Below are positions 16,866 through 25,819 of a stretch of 64,000 nucleotides of DNA, piece after piece. Below the pieces are notes generated by a model. That model saw nothing but the letters and a program-made list of their open reading frames with translations, searched no databases and was not told the DNA's origin. Both the position numbers and the translations under genes were made by a program. The DNA is from 2-12-FULL-35-15 sp036386835 (lineage in GTDB: Bacteria > Bacteroidota > Bacteroidia > 2-12-FULL-35-15). Each line of letters begins with the position of its first letter. Position 1 is the first letter of the stretch. The stretch covers positions 13,580 to 77,579 of the forward strand of contig DASVUX010000003.1 of NCBI GenBank assembly GCA_036386835.1, read 5' to 3'.

Positions 16866-19800
16866 TTATTTCTCCCCCTGTCTTAATACGGTGATCGCTC
16901 CCTTGTAAACCTTATCGGTGCCTTCCATCTCCACGAAATAATAATACGTTCCATCGGCTACCATATTGCCGTAGCTTTCCGATCCTGACTGCACCCTGCC
17001 GTCCCAGTTGTTATCATAGGCCTCTGATTTATAAACCACCTTTCCGCTCCTGTTCACTATGGTAAGCCGCGTATTCGGGTAATTCTCCAGGTTCTGGATG
17101 ATGAAACGGTCATTGTAGCCATCGTCATTCGGTGTCATCACATTTGATACTGTTAATTCAAAATCAACCAGCACGGTAACCACCACTGAATCTTTGTCGG
17201 TACAGCCGTTCACATCTGTTCCAACCAGGAGATAAGTTGTAGTTGCAAGCGGGCTTGCCATCGGGTTTGGAACAGAAACGCTGTTAAGACCGGTGTAAGG
17301 GCTCCACAGCCAGCTGATCACCCCGGCACCCATTCCGTTCAGTGTTATTGAGCTTCCCAGGCTTACGGTTGTATCATTCCCTGCGAACACTACCGGTCCC
17401 GGAATTACCGTGATCACTTCCATGTTGTTCGTGGAGCAGCCGTTAACTGAATCTGTCACGATCACTACATAAGTTCCCGAAGTTGTTACAGTGATACTTT
17501 GTGTAGTATCGGAAGTGCTCCACATATAATCATAAGTACCTGTCGCGGCAGAAAGCACAACACTGTCACCCGAGCAGAAAGTAAGCGGTCCGCTTGCCGT
17601 GATCTCATTTGACGGCACTGCATTCACGATCACAGTGATCATGGCTGTATCCGCACAGCCCATGTTCGAAGTCGTCAAAAGGCTTGCATTATATGATCCG
17701 GCAGCAGCATAAAGATGCACGGGATTTACTGCAAGCGAATTGTTCCCGTCACCGAAATCCCACTGGTGAAACTGGATCGATCCGGAAGGAATTGTTGAAC
17801 CGTTCATGAAAGTCGTTACAGTTCCAAAACAGACAGTATCGGCAGCACCCATTGCCATTGGCTTAGGATAAACAATTACGGTTGCCGCGGCAGAAGTATC
17901 AGCTGAGCAGATACCGCTTTGTACAATTACCCTGTACCAGGTTGTATCGGTTAAGTTAAGATAAGATTGGGTTGAAGTTGTGTTAGCAATCGCAGACCAT
18001 GTTGCGCCTCCGTCAATTGATGATTCCCAGTTTTGAATTGCACCGACATATCCTGCAACAGTCAACGTCCCTGAATTAGCTCCTTCACAGCCTGCTCCAG
18101 CACCGCTGATCATTCCGGCAACGGAAACAGGTGTAACTGTAATCGTAACATTATTTGAAGTCACCGCATTACAGATCCCGCTCTTTACAATAGCATGATA
18201 CATTGTTGTAATGTTCAGGTTATTATAGATAAGTGAATCGGATGTACTTGAAAGTGGTGTCCAGTTGAATCCGCCATCCGTTGAAACTTCCCAGCCCTGG
18301 ATCATCCCGGTGTATCCTGTTAAATGCAGCACACCATTATTCACGCCTGCGCAAACGGTATCGTTCATTGCAAGCGTTCCCGGGTTTGTGGGAGGATTCA
18401 CATTGATTACAGCTGTTAATGATGTATCATTTCCGCAAAGGCCGCCGGAGATGATCACACGGTACCAGGTAGTATCCTGGAGATTGCTATATGAATGTGA
18501 TGCTGATGTATTGCTGATCACCGACCATGTGGTCCCACCATCAGTTGAAGATTCCCATTGCATCACGGGACCGGACGAACCTGAAAGTGTCAGCATACCG
18601 CTGTTGATCGTATCACAAACCGTAGCCGAACCGTTCAGGGTCCCTCCGATGGCAACCTGATCAACCGTTATGGTCACCGCGTTTGAAGTCACTGCATTGC
18701 AGGTCCCGCTCTTTACAATAGCATGATACATTGTTGTAATGTTCAGGTTATTATAGACAAGTGAATCGGATGTACTTGAAAGTGGTGTCCAGTTGAATCC
18801 GCCATCCGTTGAAACTTCCCATCCCTGGATCATCCCGGTGTATCCTGTTAAATGCAGTACACCGTTATTTGCGCCTGCGCAAACGGTATCGTTCATTGCA
18901 AGCGTTCCTGGGTTTGTAGGAGGATTAACATTGATTACAGCTGTTGATGATGTATCATTTCCGCAAAGGCCGCTGGAGATAATCACACGGTACCAGGTGG
19001 TATCCTGGAGATTGGTATAGGAATGTGATGTTGATGTATTGCTGATCACTGACCATGTGAGGCCCCCATCCGTTGAAGATTCCCATTGCATCACGGGACC
19101 GGATGAGCCTGAAAGTGTCAACGTACCGCTGTTGATCGTGTCACAAACCGTAGTTGAGCCGTTCAGGGTCCCTCCTTCAGCGACAGGATCAACCGTGATG
19201 GTAACGATATTCGAAGTTGCTGCATTACACACCCCGCTTTTTACAAGAACCCTGTAAGAAGTAGTTTGTGATAAATTAGAATACGGCTGTGAAGCCGTAG
19301 TGTTTGACAGGTTGATCCACGTTAAACCGCCATCGGTGGATGATTCCCAGTGCTGGATCGCCCCGGTTTGCCCGCTTAGTGTGAGTACCCCGGCATTGCT
19401 ACCTGCACAAACCGTATCATCCGCTGAAAGAGTCCCGCCAGCAGTTGGAGGATCTATGGTAATTGTTGCAACGGAAGATGTGTCCATTGCACAAACCCCG
19501 CTTTGAACGATCACGCGGAAAGCAGTGGTTACAGGGAGGTTCAGGTAATTCTCCGAAGCTGTTGTGTTTGCCGTTGCAGTCCATGTCGCACCGCCATCCG
19601 TTGATGATTCCCAGTTAAGTATTGTCCCGACATAATTGATCAGGTCCAGTGTACCGCTGTTCATTCCTCCGCAGGCTGTAGTACCTCCATTCAAAGTACC
19701 GCCTGCAGAAACCGGGTCAACGGTAAGTATGGCGGCCGCAGAATTCTGACTCGGGCATGAACCGTTTTTTACCACAGCCCTGAACTGGGTAGTTAAAGTT

Positions 19801-21686
19801 AAGTTGGTATAGGTATAGGATGTTGCAGTGTTTGCGATGGCAACCCAGTTGATCCCACCGTCAATTGAATATTCCCAGCGGACCACATTTCCTGTTTCTC
19901 CGGTAAGGTTCAATGTTCCCGTATTATTTCCGTAACAGATATTGCCGCTGGCGGTTACGGTCCCACCGACAGTCGGTGTGGTTACTGTAATCGTATCGAT
20001 TGTGGATGTATCGGCCGGGCAAACACCGCTGGCTACTATAGCACGGTAGTAAGTTGTTGCAGCAAGATTTGTGTATGACTGTGAGGTTGTAGTATTTGTG
20101 ATCGCATTCCAGGTGATGCCGTCACCCGATGATTCCCATCGCGTAATCGTACCTGTGTGACCGCTTAAAGTGATTGTCCCGCTGTTGGCGCCACTGCAGA
20201 CAGTATCATTGCTTGCGGTTGTTCCTCCGGCAGAAACCGGGCTGACAGTTATTGCTGCAACAGTAGAGTTTGAAGAAGCGCAGGTACCATTCTTCACATT
20301 TACCCTGTAAACGGTAGTCGCAGTTAAATTGAAATAACTTAATGTATCAGTTGTATTCGGGATATTGACATAAGTAGCCCCGCCATCAGTTGATGACTCC
20401 CAGTACTGTATGGTTCCGGTATAACCGCTTAGTGTCAGCACAGCCGTATTACTTCCGCTGCAAACTGCAGCGCTTGACGAGAGTGTACCGCCTGCTGAAA
20501 GCGGTGTGACTACAATTGAATCAGCGGTGGAATATGCAGCGGCACAGGCACCGCTTTTAACCAGCGCCCTGTAATAACGCGTAGCTGTTAAATTTGTATA
20601 AGTCTGTGTTGTGGTGGTATTGGTAATATTCGTCCATGTGCTTCCTCCATTCGTGGAAAACTCCCATCTTGTGATCGCACCGGTATGTCCCCCTAAAGTA
20701 AGTGTTCCGCTGTTGGTTCCGCTGCATACTGTTGTGCCCCCGGTAACATTCCCTCCAACTGTAGCCGGACTCACTGTAATAATCCCCACGGAAGAAAACA
20801 CAGGCGCACAGGCACCGCTTTGAACCTGCACACGGTAACGGGTTGTTGTGGTAAGGTTTGTATAAGACTGCGTTGCCGTAACATTGGCGATATCGGTCCA
20901 TGTTGCACCGCCATCCGTTGAGAACTGCCATTTTAAAATATTCCCGGTCCTGCCGGCCGAAGTAAGGTTCCCGCTGTTTGTACCCGAACAAACTGTAGCA
21001 GCCCCGTTGATCGTCCCTCCAACCGAAACCGGATCGATGGTCATTGTGGCAATGGATGATGTTGCCGGGGCGCAGGCGCCATTCTGAACCTGTGCGCGGT
21101 ACTGTGTCTGAACGGTAAGATTATTATAACTCTGGGATGTAGTGGTATTGGAAATACTGATCCATGTTGAACCGCCATCGACCGAATATTCCCAGTTTGT
21201 AACAGAGCCTGTATGCCCGCTTAATGTAAGTGTTCCTGAATTAGTCCCGTTACATACGTTTGTACCTCCGCTTACTGTCCCCCCAGCAGACGGAGCTGTG
21301 GACGTAACCATATATCCCGTAGTTGCGTTATTGGTATTATTAATATCGGTCACTAAAGAAGAATATGCAGTGAACGTGTAATTACCGGCAGCAGAAAGGT
21401 TGGCTGGCGTGGTGAATGTATAAGAAGCCGTGGTATTGGGTGCAAATGAAGGGAAACTCACCAATGGATCGGTCACAGCGGCACCTGCATTTATAGTATA
21501 AGAAAGATCGAATGGCACACCGCTCAGATCGGTGAGCCCGACATTCTTAACTGAAATTGTCACAGCAGAAGCAGAACTTAATGAGCATCCCGAAAGGGGA
21601 GCCGTTATCGCTATAACACTGACATCCTGGGCAGCTGCAATTTTACCAATAAGAATAAGGGAAAAGAGCGTAAAGATTTTTCTCAT
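16866..21686 (-). CDS. Giant Ig-repeat surface protein with CHU_C (type B T9SS) C-terminus
   Basis: Start ATG 21686 gives 1606 residues with a signal peptide (MRKIFTLFSLILIGKIAAAQ); the frame is open 13 codons more. After an N-terminal beta domain come 13 tandem modules of about 88 residues (GGT..VC..NSGTLTLSG..G....WE.S.DGG.TW...NTT..Q.Y.NL..TT.YR..V.SG.C), each with two cysteines. Then follow a PKD domain (FHQWDFGDGNNS), two more Ig/PKD-like domains and the CHU_C domain (TPNDDGYNDRFII, NWDGR, DGTYYYFVEME). It is a large adhesin or gliding-related surface protein exported by T9SS. The PorP/SprF gene follows by TAATG overlap, so the two are co-expressed. Confidence 0.95.
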   Translation of the reverse strand: MRKIFTLFSLILIGKIAAAQDVSVIAITAPLSGCSLSSASAVTISVKNVGLTDLSGVPFDLSYTINAGAAVTDPLVSFPSFAPNTTASYTFTTPANLSAAGNYTFTAYSSLVTDINNTNNATTGYMVTSTAPSAGGTVSGGTNVCNGTNSGTLTLSGHTGSVTNWEYSVDGGSTWISISNTTTSQSYNNLTVQTQYRAQVQNGACAPATSSIATMTIDPVSVGGTINGAATVCSGTNSGNLTSAGRTGNILKWQFSTDGGATWTDIANVTATQSYTNLTTTTRYRVQVQSGACAPVFSSVGIITVSPATVGGNVTGGTTVCSGTNSGTLTLGGHTGAITRWEFSTNGGSTWTNITNTTTTQTYTNLTATRYYRALVKSGACAAAYSTADSIVVTPLSAGGTLSSSAAVCSGSNTAVLTLSGYTGTIQYWESSTDGGATYVNIPNTTDTLSYFNLTATTVYRVNVKNGTCASSNSTVAAITVSPVSAGGTTASNDTVCSGANSGTITLSGHTGTITRWESSGDGITWNAITNTTTSQSYTNLAATTYYRAIVASGVCPADTSTIDTITVTTPTVGGTVTASGNICYGNNTGTLNLTGETGNVVRWEYSIDGGINWVAIANTATSYTYTNLTLTTQFRAVVKNGSCPSQNSAAAILTVDPVSAGGTLNGGTTACGGMNSGTLDLINYVGTILNWESSTDGGATWTATANTTASENYLNLPVTTAFRVIVQSGVCAMDTSSVATITIDPPTAGGTLSADDTVCAGSNAGVLTLSGQTGAIQHWESSTDGGLTWINLSNTTASQPYSNLSQTTSYRVLVKSGVCNAATSNIVTITVDPVAEGGTLNGSTTVCDTINSGTLTLSGSSGPVMQWESSTDGGLTWSVISNTSTSHSYTNLQDTTWYRVIISSGLCGNDTSSTAVINVNPPTNPGTLAMNDTVCAGANNGVLHLTGYTGMIQGWEVSTDGGFNWTPLSSTSDSLVYNNLNITTMYHAIVKSGTCNAVTSNAVTITVDQVAIGGTLNGSATVCDTINSGMLTLSGSSGPVMQWESSTDGGTTWSVISNTSASHSYSNLQDTTWYRVIISGGLCGNDTSLTAVINVNPPTNPGTLAMNDTVCAGVNNGVLHLTGYTGMIQGWEVSTDGGFNWTPLSSTSDSLIYNNLNITTMYHAIVKSGICNAVTSNNVTITVTPVSVAGMISGAGAGCEGANSGTLTVAGYVGAIQNWESSIDGGATWSAIANTTSTQSYLNLTDTTWYRVIVQSGICSADTSAAATVIVYPKPMAMGAADTVCFGTVTTFMNGSTIPSGSIQFHQWDFGDGNNSLAVNPVHLYAAAGSYNASLLTTSNMGCADTAMITVIVNAVPSNEITASGPLTFCSGDSVVLSAATGTYDYMWSTSDTTQSITVTTSGTYVVIVTDSVNGCSTNNMEVITVIPGPVVFAGNDTTVSLGSSITLNGMGAGVISWLWSPYTGLNSVSVPNPMASPLATTTYLLVGTDVNGCTDKDSVVVTVLVDFELTVSNVMTPNDDGYNDRFIIQNLENYPNTRLTIVNRSGKVVYKSEAYDNNWDGRVQSGSESYGNMVADGTYYYFVEMEGTDKVYKGAITVLRQGEK
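18156..19183. repeat. Recent in-frame tandem duplication of two Ig modules
   Basis: DNA at about 18156-18655 recurs nearly unchanged 528 bases later (for example the AGCATGATACATTG word at 18192 and 18720). 528 bases are 176 codons, that is two Ig modules: modules 9-10 duplicate as 11-12 with only a few substitutions, whereas the other modules are well diverged. This marks the site of a recent expansion or of copy-number instability. Confidence 0.88.
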
Positions 21687-21787
21687 AAAATAGATTTTAG
21701 TTTGAGTAGTGTTCTGTGAAAACACCCCGACCTTATACGAAGGCCTGTTAATTAAGTTACGTATTTAAAACACTCATATCCACCCGA

Positions 21788-22498
21788 TTATGGCGTGCTC
21801 ATAGAAACCGGGATGATCTTTCCATTCATGAAGCGCTGGCCATTAAGCCCGAATTCTGCTATAAATTCGGCCATCGCAGCGGCAGACAAGGGTGCTTTAT
21901 ATCCCGGGAAGGCTTCTTCAAGCATTTCCGTTTGAGCGGCCCCCAAAGCAAGGCAGTTGAATGCTGTATTTCTTTCTTTGAATTCTTCCGCAAGGCATTC
22001 CGTTAAGCAGGCGAGCGCTGCTTTAGAAGAACTGTAAGCCGAGAGCCCGGCAAACTTTGCACTTCCCTGGTAACCACCCATGCTTGAAATATTTACAATA
22101 TGCGAACGCTCTGCTGTGTTCATGAGCGGGAGAAGGCCCTGGATCAAACCGATAACCGCAAACACATTGGTATTGTAAACATAACTAAGGTCTTCCAGGC
22201 TTATTTCAGAAAACGGCTTGTTTACAATTGCACCTGCATTATTTATAAGCAGATCAGCAACCCCGAACCTGGCTTTTACTTCTTTCAGAAGGTTTAAAAC
22301 TGCGGTCTTGTCGTTCAGGTCCAAAGCGAACGTATGTACTTCGGCCGATGGGTTCTTCATCAGGCACTGCTTTTCCAGCTCATCAAGTTTTGATGCGTTT
22401 CTTGCTGTTGCAATGATCCTGTGCCCTCCTTTTCCCGAGAAGTATTTAACGAGCTCATAGCCGATCCCCCTGCTTGCCCCGGTAACGATAATGTTCAT
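21788..22498 (-). CDS. Short-chain dehydrogenase/reductase
   Basis: Start ATG 22498 (MNIIVTGASRGIGYELVKYF) gives 236 residues; the open frame goes 25 codons further but with no family similarity. The Rossmann motif TGASRGIG (6-13), NNAG, the catalytic Ser in NISSMGG and YSSSK complete a classical SDR. The preference between NAD and NADP is not clear; Arg next to Ser in TGASRG favours NADP. Substrate unknown. It is divergent from the outer-membrane protein gene at 22558 with about 60 bases between. Confidence 0.92.
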   Translation of the reverse strand: MNIIVTGASRGIGYELVKYFSGKGGHRIIATARNASKLDELEKQCLMKNPSAEVHTFALDLNDKTAVLNLLKEVKARFGVADLLINNAGAIVNKPFSEISLEDLSYVYNTNVFAVIGLIQGLLPLMNTAERSHIVNISSMGGYQGSAKFAGLSAYSSSKAALACLTECLAEEFKERNTAFNCLALGAAQTEMLEEAFPGYKAPLSAAAMAEFIAEFGLNGQRFMNGKIIPVSMSTP

Positions 22499-22557
22499 AC
22501 CTGATATCTTAATTTTATCATTCAAAGAAAGGGATTTTTTTGTTAATTTTACAAGCA

Positions 22558-23103
22558 ATGAGAGCAAATTCAATCATAACAATTGTTTTGACCGCATGCA
22601 TGAATATATGCAGCCTATATGCGCAGGACAGTACTATGATCCGGAAGCACCCTCCCAAAGAACGCATTATCGACCGGATGTTTACAGGCGGAAACCTTGG
22701 CGCACAATTCGGTACAGTCACATTTATCGAGGTTTCACCTTTACTCGGATACAGGATAACAGATAAGATCTCAGCGGGGATCGGAGCTACCTACCAGTAC
22801 TATCGTTACAGGGACAAGCTTTATAATTTTGAAACGAATGTCTATGGAGGAAGGGTATTCGGCAGGTACCTGTTCACCGATTATCTGTTCGGCCATGCCG
22901 AATATGAGTACCTTAACCTTGAAGCTTTTGATTTCCGGAGACGCAGGGTTGATGTGGGAAGCCTGCTCGCAGGAGGTGGGTATTTTCAGAGGATTGGAAA
23001 CAACTCGGGGATTATGGCAATGATCTTATACAATTTTACCGAATCTGTATACACTCCATATACCAACCCGATCATCAGGGTCGGATTTAATATCGGCTTC
23101 TAG
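22558..23103 (+). CDS. Small outer-membrane beta-barrel protein, unknown function
   Basis: ATG 22558 gives 181 residues with a signal peptide (MRANSIITIVLTACMNICSLYAQ). The mature part alternates hydrophobic and polar residues in strands (LGYRITDKISAGIGATYQYYRY, VYGGRVFGRYLF, ILYNFTES) and ends in IRVGFNIGF with C-terminal Phe, the usual outer-membrane insertion signature. It is probably an eight-stranded barrel. The gene ends two bases before the convergent spermidine-synthase-like gene, with no visible terminator. Confidence 0.82.
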   Translation: MRANSIITIVLTACMNICSLYAQDSTMIRKHPPKERIIDRMFTGGNLGAQFGTVTFIEVSPLLGYRITDKISAGIGATYQYYRYRDKLYNFETNVYGGRVFGRYLFTDYLFGHAEYEYLNLEAFDFRRRRVDVGSLLAGGGYFQRIGNNSGIMAMILYNFTESVYTPYTNPIIRVGFNIGF

Positions 23104-23104
23104 A

Positions 23105-24640
23105 TTATTCGAACAAGGGCAATGTCCGTTGATTGATATCATTATTAAAACTTCCTATTGCCAGCATTCGCCATCTTTTTGCGGCTTCAGCATTCAGGAT
23201 ATCCAGGACAGGATATTCATCTTTCAGCACCACGGCATCTTCCAGGTCAATGTTCTCCCTCTTTATAAAGCCTTCGTTCGGTTTTACGCTCTCCAGCGAA
23301 GCATAAAAAAGAAGGTTCCTCTGGTTCGGATCAGGGTCGGTGGGAAGTACTTCCACCTTAAAACCCGAAGCGAGAAAAGTCTTGTATATCGACCGCATCG
23401 ACTTCCCGATCTTTCCGTCAATATATCCCAGGCTGTTTACAAATACGACTGCTCCGGGGTTCATGATCTGTTTTGTTTCTTCCAGTGATTCGGAAGTGAA
23501 TACGTGGTTCGGAGGATCCTCTCCCTTGAATGTATCAAATACGATCAGGTCGTATTTTTTTTTGCAGGTCTTGATATAATGACGAGCATCATCAACCGTA
23601 ACATTCACCTTATCACTCAGGAAAAAATACTTCTTCGCCACTTCCGCGATGCGCTTGTCAAGCTCGCAGACATCAACGGAAAAACCTCTTTCCGTCAGCC
23701 GTTTTGCAACACTGCCCCCGCCTAAGCCAAGGAGGAGGATCTTTGAATTTTTGGGAATCGAGTCTGCGAAATCAGAGATCCGGTAAACATACGTGAAGTA
23801 TTTCTCTTCCTGGTTCCCTTCGTCAGCAAGTGAATCATACATCGTCTGGGAAATGCGGTTTACAAAAAGCCAACGGCTGTGGCCATCGATCTTTTTTTCC
23901 TTGTTATAACGTGGGTAATCCAATACCATGAGCTGGCCGAGCAACCCTTCAGAACTATATACAACCTTTATATTGGAAGCGGTTGATTTATAAGATGAAG
24001 CTGAAAAAGCCCATGCACAAAGCAAAAAAAACCCAAGGGCTTTACCGAATTGTTTCTGCTTTAAGAGGACGAGAAGCGGAAGAAAACCCAACACGACCCC
24101 GGTTATAATGGAGGGCAGTGTTAAACCGAAAGCAGGGATCACATAAAAACCGAAACCGAATGTAGCAATGATCCCACCTGCCGTTGACACCGCGTAAATT
24201 GCACCTGCTGCTTTTCCGGCCTGTTCAATATCAGTGGTGATCACCCGGATGATGAGCGGTGAAACCATGCCCATCATGAATACCGGCGGGAATAAAATAA
24301 ACAGTGAGGAAACAATAACGGATGGGATAAGGCTGTGCATCCCGATTATCCAAAGGATGAAACGCGATGAAAAAGGCATAAGGACAGTAAAAACAGCTGC
24401 AGCCAGGAGAACATAGAACAGTGTGAAGGGGTTCCTGCTTTTATAGGAAAGAATCCCTCCGGCAAAATATCCTGCTGCCAGTCCGCCCAATGTAATGGCA
24501 AGAACACTTGCCCAAACATATAAAGAGGAACCGAAATACGGGGAAAGCATTTTAGCGCCAAGGAGCTCTGCTGCCATTACCGAGCCGCCTTCAATAAAGG
24601 AAAGCAGAAAATAAAAATTCCGGTTCTTTAATAATTGCAT
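23105..24640 (-). CDS. Fused polytopic membrane / spermidine-synthase-like protein
   Basis: A 511-residue protein. Residues 1-205 are about seven transmembrane segments of the MFS-like fusion type. Residues 225-500 form a spermidine-synthase fold: LLLGLGGGSVAKRL (SAM/dcSAM-binding glycine loop), VDVCELDKRIAEVAKKYF, VDDARHYI and DLIVFDTFKGEDPP. The family is annotated fused MFS/spermidine synthase; actual aminopropyl transfer is unproven for most members. A perfect 9-bp stem hairpin directly abuts its start codon. It ends next to the convergent outer-membrane protein gene. Confidence 0.9.
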   Translation of the reverse strand: MQLLKNRNFYFLLSFIEGGSVMAAELLGAKMLSPYFGSSLYVWASVLAITLGGLAAGYFAGGILSYKSRNPFTLFYVLLAAAVFTVLMPFSSRFILWIIGMHSLIPSVIVSSLFILFPPVFMMGMVSPLIIRVITTDIEQAGKAAGAIYAVSTAGGIIATFGFGFYVIPAFGLTLPSIITGVVLGFLPLLVLLKQKQFGKALGFFLLCAWAFSASSYKSTASNIKVVYSSEGLLGQLMVLDYPRYNKEKKIDGHSRWLFVNRISQTMYDSLADEGNQEEKYFTYVYRISDFADSIPKNSKILLLGLGGGSVAKRLTERGFSVDVCELDKRIAEVAKKYFFLSDKVNVTVDDARHYIKTCKKKYDLIVFDTFKGEDPPNHVFTSESLEETKQIMNPGAVVFVNSLGYIDGKIGKSMRSIYKTFLASGFKVEVLPTDPDPNQRNLLFYASLESVKPNEGFIKRENIDLEDAVVLKDEYPVLDILNAEAAKRWRMLAIGSFNNDINQRTLPLFE

Positions 24641-24667
24641 AACTATCTTGAGCTGATAAAGATAGTT
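24641..24667 (-). promoter_or_regulatory. Perfect hairpin abutting the start codon
   Basis: AACTATCTT (24641-24649) and AAGATAGTT (24659-24667) are perfect inverted repeats with a nine-base loop. On the transcript of the spermidine-synthase-like gene this stem sits immediately 5' of the AUG (24640). It is followed by T10 on the plus strand (A10 upstream of the stem on the minus strand). It may regulate translation or be a plus-strand terminator. Confidence 0.5.
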
Positions 24668-24703
24668 TTTTTTTGACCGCCGGATACAGGCTTCCTAAAA
24701 GAG

Positions 24704-25243
24704 TTAATCAAATGGTTCGTCAGAAAACACGATAGTGATTACGCCTGTGGCTTCTTTTTCTGTTTTAACGGGCTTGATTACACGCTCTCCCTTATATCTT
24801 GAATTCTGAGGGTCTATATCGTAGGCAGGGAACCATTTATGGATCTCCTCAAGAAAATTAAAACAATACAAATTCAACGGGGGAAGCTGGGCGATCCTTA
24901 CTTCAGGATATGTAACATCTTTCATGGTTACCCTGCCTTTCCGCGAAACCGTTATATTAATCCTGACCACCTGGGTGCTTTTACCCCGCATGTCGACTTT
25001 TATATTACGGAACTTTTCCCGGAAATAAGCAGAATAGTTAAACGGAAAACCATAGCCTTCCACAATTGGGAAAGGTTGAAAACTATTCGGCCCTTTTGTA
25101 TTGAAATCGGCTGATGCCATGATATAGACACGCGGATCCTTTGCCCGTTCGATCCTGATGGTTCCCTGGTGTTCAAGCGAATCCGTCTGTGAAAAGAGCG
25201 GGACAAAGAAAAACGACAAAACAATTAAATAAACGTATCTCAT
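24704..25243 (-). CDS. Secreted protein, possibly distant TonB-C-terminal-like, unknown function
   Basis: 179 residues with a signal peptide (MRYVYLIVLSFFFVPLFSQ). After it comes GTIRIERAKDPRVY, similar to GTIKVKK and GTVRVKK at the same place in the two small TonB-like proteins at 28264 and 28714. A later stretch (VVRINITVSRKGRVTMKDV) resembles the VxIxFxVxxxGxVxxxxV strand pair of TonB C-terminal domains, but the rest is divergent. It closes a leftward gene set that begins with the ECF sigma factor region. No catalytic motif is seen. Confidence 0.8.
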   Translation of the reverse strand: MRYVYLIVLSFFFVPLFSQTDSLEHQGTIRIERAKDPRVYIMASADFNTKGPNSFQPFPIVEGYGFPFNYSAYFREKFRNIKVDMRGKSTQVVRINITVSRKGRVTMKDVTYPEVRIAQLPPLNLYCFNFLEEIHKWFPAYDIDPQNSRYKGERVIKPVKTEKEATGVITIVFSDEPFD

Positions 25244-25342
25244 GATGATTCTGCGAAAAGCTGATTTTTCGCATCTTTTTCAAAGGTTTCTTTCCAGGTT
25301 GTTGTATAAACTTTAGTCCTCACATTCCTTTAAATCCCTAAC

Positions 25343-25783
25343 TTAATAAGTATGAATTTTGAAGCGGATGTTCATCCTGGTTGGTACAGGCTCCTGCGTG
25401 CATGTAGCCGGCATATAGAGTGGCATCAAACTTACAATTCGCTTAGCCTCGTTTTCAACTTCTTTGTCATTAATCGGATCCAGTACTTTCAGAAAGGTTG
25501 ATTTTCCATCTTTTTCAATCATATAGGAAAATTTCACCCATTCGTTGTCTTTGTGATTTTTAGCCGGGACCTTAAATTTAAAATCCTCGGTAATCAAAAT
25601 CAATTCAGTAATAGTTGTGTCGGCAAATACAGGTTGAGTTTCCACATCCGTATAATTGTCCCTGCCAATTTCTTTATCAAAGACCGGTTTACATTTTTTG
25701 ATCCGTCCTTTTACATTTTGCTGGCAAAACAGGGTATTGACAATAAAAACCGTGAAACAAAGCGTTACGAGTTTATTCTTCAT
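25343..25783 (-). CDS. Small secreted TonB-C-terminal-like protein
   Basis: 146 residues, signal peptide MKNKLVTLCFTVFIVNTLFCQ. The C-terminal half follows TonB C-terminal logic: KFSYMIEKDGKSTFLKVLDP, then ENEAKRIVSLMPLYMPAT and MNIRFKIHTY. It lacks the proline-rich span and the transmembrane anchor of true TonB, so it cannot transduce proton-motive force by itself. It lies 36 bases after the membrane gene at 25820 and probably shares its transcript. Two cysteines (in RIKKCKP and PATCTQEP) could form a disulfide. Confidence 0.8.
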   Translation of the reverse strand: MKNKLVTLCFTVFIVNTLFCQQNVKGRIKKCKPVFDKEIGRDNYTDVETQPVFADTTITELILITEDFKFKVPAKNHKDNEWVKFSYMIEKDGKSTFLKVLDPINDKEVENEAKRIVSLMPLYMPATCTQEPVPTRMNIRFKIHTY

Positions 25784-25819
25784 AATTACTTTAGATTAAC
25801 TTCTTTTGCATGTACCTGA

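Noticed and set aside
18265..21381. Series of plus-strand ORFs opposite the Ig-repeat gene
   Set aside because: They are antisense shadows that recur once per Ig module (MxPPSVExSxxxI pattern) and follow the repeat period.
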